The notes beneath the pieces were generated by a model that saw nothing but the letters and a program-made list of their open reading frames with translations, was not told the origin of the DNA and did not search any database. Of a stretch of DNA of 64,000 nt, positions 59,393 to 64,000 are shown one piece after another. Source of the DNA: Apostichopus japonicus (taxonomy: Eukaryota > Echinodermata > Holothuroidea > Aspidochirotida > Stichopodidae). A program made the position numbers and the translations under genes. The stretch is from assembly GCF_037975245.1 (NCBI RefSeq), contig NC_092576.1:38153111-38217110 (forward strand), in the 5' to 3' direction. Numbering within the stretch: position 1 is the first letter of the stretch; every line of letters starts with the position of its first letter.

Positions 59393-60872
59393 TTACAAAT
59401 TTAAAAACTTAGGTGGTCGGACAACTCTACCGGACCTGGTTTTTACGACACAAGAATCTCCAGGACTAGAAAGTTTTGAACTAGGTTTGGTTTTTGCTGG
59501 CGTAGAAATAGGGGTTTGCTCATCAAAGTTTTGAAATTTAGAATCAATAGGAATATTAGATGAAGCTTTAGATGGTGACGTATTAACAGATGGTGAGGGA
59601 TCTGGCTTGATTTCTGGAACCATAGAAGTATGTGGTACAGAAGGAAACCTTATGGCACTGGGTGAAAACCTGGTATCCTGATTTGGATTTTCAACATCCA
59701 TTTCAGGATTAGCATTTTGACGTTTAGAATCATCATGCCTAAGGTGATTAGCATGCACATACCGACGGTTGTTCCCTGGTGTTCTAACCAAATAGGTTTG
59801 TGGACCTTTAACCTCAACTATTGTCCCAGGTATCCACTTAACCTTTCCTCCTCTCAAATGTCGGACTTTCACCGACTGGTATAGGTCGAAGGATATCATT
59901 TTCGGATTTACACCATCTTGATAGAATTTAGATTTAGCCTGACGGTACTCGACCGAACGTTTTAGAGATTGCTTAACAAGTGTAAGCTTGGTTCGGGGAG
60001 CTCTTTTCAAAAAGAGCTCTGCTGGGGTCTTTTCAGTAGTTGTGTGGGGAATATTTCTATACTGAAATAGAATGTGTGCAACCTTATGCTGTAAACTAGC
60101 AAACTTTGTTTCTGATTTCTTAAACATTCTCTTGAAAGTTTGAACATGTCTTTCTGCCAAGCCATTGCTAGAAGGGTGGTATGGAGGGGTCAAAGTATGT
60201 TGAACAGAGTTAGTTTGAAGAAAACTTTTGAATTCCTCTGCAATGAACTGTGGACCATTATCAGTCACAACTTGTACAGGAAGACCAAACTGAGCAAATA
60301 CTGTTCGCAACTTGGAAACCGTAGCCGAAGCTGTTGTACTCGACATGGGGAAAACTTCAAGCCACTTAGAATGACTATCAACCAGTAACAGAAACTGTTG
60401 GCCATTAATTTCTGCAAAATCTAGGTGAATTCTCTGCCATGGTTCGGTAGCCCAAGGCCAAAGAATTAGGGGTGTTTTCCTTGGGGTGTTCTGTTCATTT
60501 GAACAAACAGAACAATATCTAACTAGGTCCTCAATGTCATAATCCATGCCTGGCCACCAGACAAAAGATCTACCCAGAGATTTCATACGAGACATACCGG
60601 TGTGACAATCATGCAGTTCATTTAAAATGTGTTGCTGACATTGTTGCGGAATAATAACACGTCTACCCCATAATATGCAACCATTTTCTAGTGAAAGCTC
60701 TAACCGTCTTGTCCAATATGGTTTCAATTCCTCCTCCTCACAATGTTTTGGCCATCCAGACAAGGTATATTCGTATACTTTTGTTAAAACAATGTCTTTG
60801 TTAGTGGCCTTCGCAATCGTCTCAGCTGTAACAGGAAGCTGATCGACTACGGTAGAAAAAACATAACATTCA
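59393..60872 (-). CDS. pol: Ty3/gypsy integrase (3' part of pol)
   Basis: The frame is open from the insertion junction at about 60872 to the stop at 59393. An HHCC zinc-binding module is seen (HDCHTG, later YCSVCSNEQ). The DDE integrase core follows: HLDFAEI with VDSHSKWLEVF, VTDNGPQFIAEEF, and SSNGLAERHVQTF carrying the glutamate. A GPY/F-like module (KWIPGTIVEVKGPQTYLV) comes next, then a long Ser/Pro-rich tail. No chromodomain is seen. The catalytic triad appears intact and there are no internal stops, so the element was recently active. Style resembles Mag/K02A2.6-like gypsy elements of invertebrates. The frame is cut off from RNase H by the insertion at 60873-62634. Confidence 0.93.
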
Positions 60873-61035
60873 TCTTACTATTAAAAGTACACTCAGTTCA
60901 CCTAATAGGTGCAATTATGTTTCACCATGAGGAGCATGCTATAAGTTCATGTTCTTCGGGCCCTCCCTTAAAAATACTTCAGGTTCTTGGCTACTACGTT
61001 GCGTTAGATAGTGTAAAACCGCCTACACCCCCATT
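60873..61035 (+). repeat. left direct repeat (pseudo-LTR copy)
   Basis: Begins TCTTACTATTAAAAG and ends CCTACACCCCCATT. Its left edge abuts gypsy coding sequence (frame VFSTVVDQLPVTAETIAK on the - strand). The hammerhead-like sequence that precedes the right copy is absent here, consistent with 5' truncation. Confidence 0.9.
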
Positions 61036-61507
61036 TCATTTCTTTTGCCTCTCTGTTCTTCGGAATATCGAGACGTAGGTTTGCATACCACTGAGAATTC
61101 TTTCGAGGAATCTCTAACGTTAAACTTGGATGGAAAATACGTTGAATATTCCATCGTCTCACTAGAGCGAGACACAAAAGCCAATTTTTGTCGCCAAAGA
61201 ACCTAAAAAATTACACCATAAGAGTGTGTGTGCGTCACCACGTTGTAGCCTATAATAAAAAGGCTTCTACAACAGAATTTGGGCCAATCACAGGCCGTCA
61301 CTGTTTGACTTCACTGCCTTCCTCAGAACCCAACTCTATAACAAAAGAGTTACTCCCAAACCGACCAGCTGACCAAAATAACAATGGTTCACAGCTGCTC
61401 ATTTACGTCCGTAAAGGCAAACAAAGGGTTTCCGACTGAACAACGTCCGTTAAAATGGACTTCAGCTCAAGGGTTTTCTGTCGAAAGGTATATCCAGTCA
61501 TGGATAT

Positions 61508-62119
61508 TTGTGCCTCACCAGTCAACAAAGACTTTTCCAGTCAAGGCCCATCACTCTCACAAAAGAAATCTCTCCGATAGACGGCGATCAAAACGCCACC
61601 TATCAACTCAAGGTCCCAAGAGACCCACCTAGACTCCCGGGGCTACTGAACCACTCGGAGGAGATTACTGATTCTTGGAATCAAGTACTCCAAAGAGCAG
61701 GCAGGACACTCCGTAGTATCTTGAGAGAAGAGTTATCCCGCCAGGCAAAAAAGGCAACGGGAGAGATTTCTAGAAAAGAAATATGTCCGATCAGTGAAAG
61801 CTACTAAAAGCTCCGAAAAATTCCGCACCACCAACAGGGAGCTACAGACTATACGTAGTCACTCAAAAGCCCAAAATCTTCGAAAAGAAGCAGAAACACT
61901 AAAAAAGTTCGTAAAGAACCTATCAGACAGAAACATGTCCAATATAGAGTTTATTGCGCTGGAAAAAGGTCTGAAGTTCATAGCCATTCCAGAAAAACCT
62001 AAACGAAGTAATCTTCTCAAGTCATTGAAAGACCTAAAAAGAAAAATGAGAATCCGCTTCGTCTTTACACAAAAAAAGCAAAAAGGTTTACAAAACGCAT
62101 TTGAAAAAAAGCACTTTTG
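61508..62119 (+). pseudogene. Penelope-like ORF, N-terminal region, frameshifted
   Basis: One frame (61508-61807) contains SWNQVLQRAGRTLRSILREE and ends at TAA. An overlapping frame (61794-62120) continues with NLSDRNMSNIEFIALEKGLK followed by FIAIPEKPKRS and a basic stretch. The pattern 'NLS..x..E...L.KGLKF.P.P' is typical of the region before the RT in Penelope-like proteins. The frame change near 61800 and the stop at 62118 show it is not a working protein. Recognition is by remembered family pattern and should be tested by profile search. Confidence 0.55.
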
Positions 62120-62311
62120 AAACATTGGCACTTAATCTCGCAACACGCGGATTTATCCAAACTGTTTCCAAAAGAACCGATTCTAGCCTACAAAAAGGCC
62201 CAAAATCTCAAAGATTTACTTGTTAACTCAAGGTTTCGTACTAACGAAGAATCAGCTAACTCTCAAGGTTCACACGAACCTTTCTTAGATGCTCTTATAG
62301 TTGCACCATGA
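62120..62311 (+). pseudogene. Penelope-like post-RT linker fragment
   Basis: Reads KHWHLISQHADLSKLF, then PILAYKKAQNLKDLLVNS. In related retroelement proteins a segment like 'P.LAYRR.KNLRDLLV.S' lies after the RT thumb and before the GIY-YIG endonuclease. Here it follows the N-terminal region almost directly, so the whole RT domain is missing. No GIY-YIG motif follows before the stop at 62309-62311. Confidence 0.55.
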
Positions 62312-62391
62312 GTCCATAAAAAAACTCGTGCACAGAAAATAGATGCATTTTGAGAACGAGACGCTCATGCCGAATATAAAATATTCAAAGG

Positions 62392-62448
62392 CTTACTACT
62401 GATGAAGCTCCTCCTACAAAAGTTGAGAGCAGAAACCGGTCTAGTTGG
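62392..62448 (+). ncRNA. hammerhead ribozyme-like motif (type I)
   Basis: Order on the + strand: stem I strand CTTACTA (62392-62398); core CTGATGA (62399-62405); stem II GCTC (62407-62410) pairing with GAGC-compatible bases at 62427-62430; core GAAA (62432-62435); minimal stem III from the self-complementary ACCGGT (62435-62440); cleavage-site C at 62441 (GTC); stem I partner TAGTTGG (62442-62448). Stem I pairs ACTA/TAGT, then one mismatch, then G-T and C-G. The first stem II position (A62406/A62431) is a mismatch where functional ribozymes prefer G-C, so activity may be low. A very short palindromic stem III is typical of retroelement hammerheads that act as dimers. Confidence 0.65.
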
Positions 62449-62471
62449 TCATAAGAACCTACGCTAGTCTT

Positions 62472-62634
62472 TCTTACTATTAAAAGTACACTCAATTCAC
62501 CTAATAGGTGCAATTATGTTTCACCATGAGGAGCATGCTATAAGTTCATGTTCTTCGGGCCCTCCCTTAAAAATACTTCAGGTTCTTGGCTACTACGTTG
62601 CGTTAGATAGTGTAAAACCGCCTACACCCCCATT
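62472..62634 (+). repeat. right direct repeat (pseudo-LTR copy)
   Basis: Same 163 bases as 60873-61035 with one substitution. It begins 30 bases after the predicted hammerhead cleavage site. Its right edge joins gypsy RNase H sequence (AAARMQ on the - strand). Confidence 0.9.
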
Positions 62635-64000
62635 GCATTGCATCCGCGCTGCAGCTAAAGGCGGTATCGCTGACTTTGGACCAAATATGCGGGTCAAAGG
62701 TTGGTGGTCTGTCACCAAGGTAAATTTACGACCGTAAAGATACAAGTGGAACTTCTTTAACCCGAATATTATAGCAAGCCCCTCTTTATCAATTTGGGCA
62801 TAGTTTTTCTCTGCTGAACTGAGTGTCCTGGAAGCATAGGCTATAGGACGCTCAGTACCATCGCTTAACTTGTGGCTTATAATCGCACCTAATCCATAGG
62901 GACTCGCGTCTACGCTCAATACCAGTGTTTTCGTAGGGTCATAATGAATTAGTACTTTATCACCTGTTAGGACAGTTTTTACATACATGAAAGCTTGCTC
63001 GCACTCGTTGGACCAACTCCATTCCGACTTGTGTTGCAGCAATGTGTACAAGGGGTGAAGTTTGGAAGCTAAATTTTCAACAAACTTGCCATAGTAATTA
63101 ACTATTCCCAAAAACGACTTTAGCTCTGAAACATTGGTAGGTCTTGGCGCACGCATTATTGCTTCAATTTTGTCTTGAACTGGTTGAATGCCCTTACCGC
63201 TTAGATCATGACCTAAATATTGGCCTTGTGGTTTGAAGAATTGACATTTACTTGCATTTAAGCGCACATTATACTTATCAAGTCTATCGAACAGAAGTCT
63301 TAGAATCTTAAGATGTTCTTCGACATTGTTTGTCGCAACAAGGATATCATCTACATAACAAAATACATGAGGAATACCAGTCAATATTTTGTCCATAGTG
63401 GATTGAAATAGCACAGGAGCCGTTTTTACGCCGAAACAGAGACGCTTAGGAGCTAATAAACCTTTATGCGTATTCAAAACTAGCAACTGCGCTGATTCTG
63501 CATCTAAGAACAATTGATTGAATGCACCAGTTAGATCGATTACAGAATATACTTTGGGTTGTGAGCCTTCCTGAGCCAATTTCGCAAACAAATCTTGCAC
63601 ATTAGGAAGCTTATACCCATCATCTTCAATTACACTATTGACCTGTTTGTAGTCTCCACAGACCCTTACAGATCCATTTGCTTTAGGTACATGTACAGTG
63701 GGGGACGCCCACTTACTAGATGTTACTGGGGTTAGGATATCTGCTTCAATTAGCCTATTATATTCTTGTTCCCCCTTGTCAACCATGGAATAAGGAACGG
63801 CTCTAGACTTTTGATAAGTCGATTTTGCATTCGGTTTTAATTTCAGAGAAGCTGTAAAATCTTTAATCCCTGTATCTTTATCAGAAAATAGTTTACGATG
63901 CTTCTCTAGAAGCTCACGAAAACCTTCAGGATCACAAGGTTGGCAAGTAGGAAGCACAATTTCAGATTTTCTTAAAGCACCAATGTCACCCAAGTGATTT
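62635..64000 (-). CDS. pol: Ty3/gypsy reverse transcriptase and RNase H (5' part of pol, partial)
   Basis: The frame is open to the window edge, so the protease and gag part lies outside. RT motifs in order: WASPTVHVPKANGSVRVCGD, YKLPNVQDLFAKL, VYSVIDLTGAFNQL, RLCFGVKTAPVLFQ, catalytic CYVDDILVAT, then YLGHDLSGKGI and SELKSFLGIVNYYGKF. RNase H follows: LVLSVDASPYGLGAIISH, EKNYAQIDKEGLAIIFGLKK and LVTDHQPLTRIFG. No internal stops, and YVDD is intact. The frame runs into the inserted element after AAARMQ. The final residues of the raw reading frame (ending at 62593) come from the inserted repeat, not from gypsy. Confidence 0.95.

Larger units (their letters stand above)
60873..62634 (+). mobile_element. 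non-autonomous Penelope-like element nested in gypsy pol
   Basis: Direct repeats of 163 bases at 60873-61035 and 62472-62634 differ at a single position (CTCAGTT versus CTCAATT). They flank about 1.4 kb whose + strand frames resemble a Penelope-like element without its reverse transcriptase domain. The repeats act as pseudo-LTRs. Just before the right repeat is a hammerhead-like ribozyme. Penelope-like elements are known to have such pseudo-LTRs with hammerhead motifs. One mismatch in 163 bases suggests a young insertion. No clean target duplication is visible. Confidence 0.7.

Noticed and set aside
61859-62131. 90-codon minus-strand frame rich in Phe
   Set aside because: Antisense shadow of the lysine-rich + strand frame.
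60873-62634. Reading the nested element as a minus-strand miniature LTR retrotransposon, because a purine-rich tract precedes the repeat on that strand
   Set aside because: The + strand frames resemble Penelope-like sequence and the hammerhead motif is also on the + strand. No convincing primer binding site was found on the minus strand.

Overview
This window is animal genomic DNA. It is AT-rich, with short exons, canonical GT/AG introns, very long microsatellites and nested transposable elements. Short AGGCCTA-type words recur, and there is an invertebrate-style NACHT (NLR) immune gene. Together these suggest a marine invertebrate deuterostome, with an echinoderm such as a sea cucumber as my best guess. 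The species call is inference; the eukaryotic and metazoan calls are firm.

Left half (1-32 kb). An NLR-type gene on the + strand can be assembled as eight phase-compatible exons (3923-31291, 712 codons). A short basic first exon is followed by one large NACHT exon with intact Walker A and B, two LRR-like exons, and four small C-terminal exons. Each joined pair agrees in reading phase, which is the main evidence beyond exon 2. The introns are large. They hold tandem duplications (8.25-9.28 kb, 10.0-11.2 kb), a TIR element flanked by TA 30 bases after exon 4, and two composite GAT satellites (20.7-22.7 and 25.9-28.5 kb) that bracket exon 5. One satellite includes a pure array of about 554 bases. 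Broken copies of the NACHT-tail and LRR exons lie at 64-266, 16758-16877 and 18569-18778, so this locus has duplicated pieces of itself.

Middle and right (32-58.7 kb). This part holds a probable solo LTR (34.7-35.6 kb), two long AT microsatellites, a tRNA-like SINE head, a TTAA-flanked MITE, a clear hAT-type MITE with a perfect 8-base target duplication (48.6-49.8 kb), and a degenerate 350-450 base tandem repeat (55.8-57.9 kb). A second + strand gene is visible only as small phase-compatible exons coding for basic, NLS-like and then acidic, serine-rich sequence (41588-58307). One of its exons is tandemly duplicated with an asymmetric phase. Its ends are not in view.

Right end (58.7-64 kb). 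A Ty3/gypsy retrotransposon runs on the - strand: RT and RNase H, then integrase, then polypurine tract and 3' LTR. It continues past the window edge. Between RNase H and integrase sits an insertion bounded by 163-base direct repeats that differ at one base. Its + strand reading frames look like the N-terminal region and the post-RT linker of a Penelope-like element, with the RT domain itself missing. Just before its second repeat is a hammerhead-ribozyme-like sequence (62392-62448). This nested, RT-less, ribozyme-bearing element is the most interesting object in the window.
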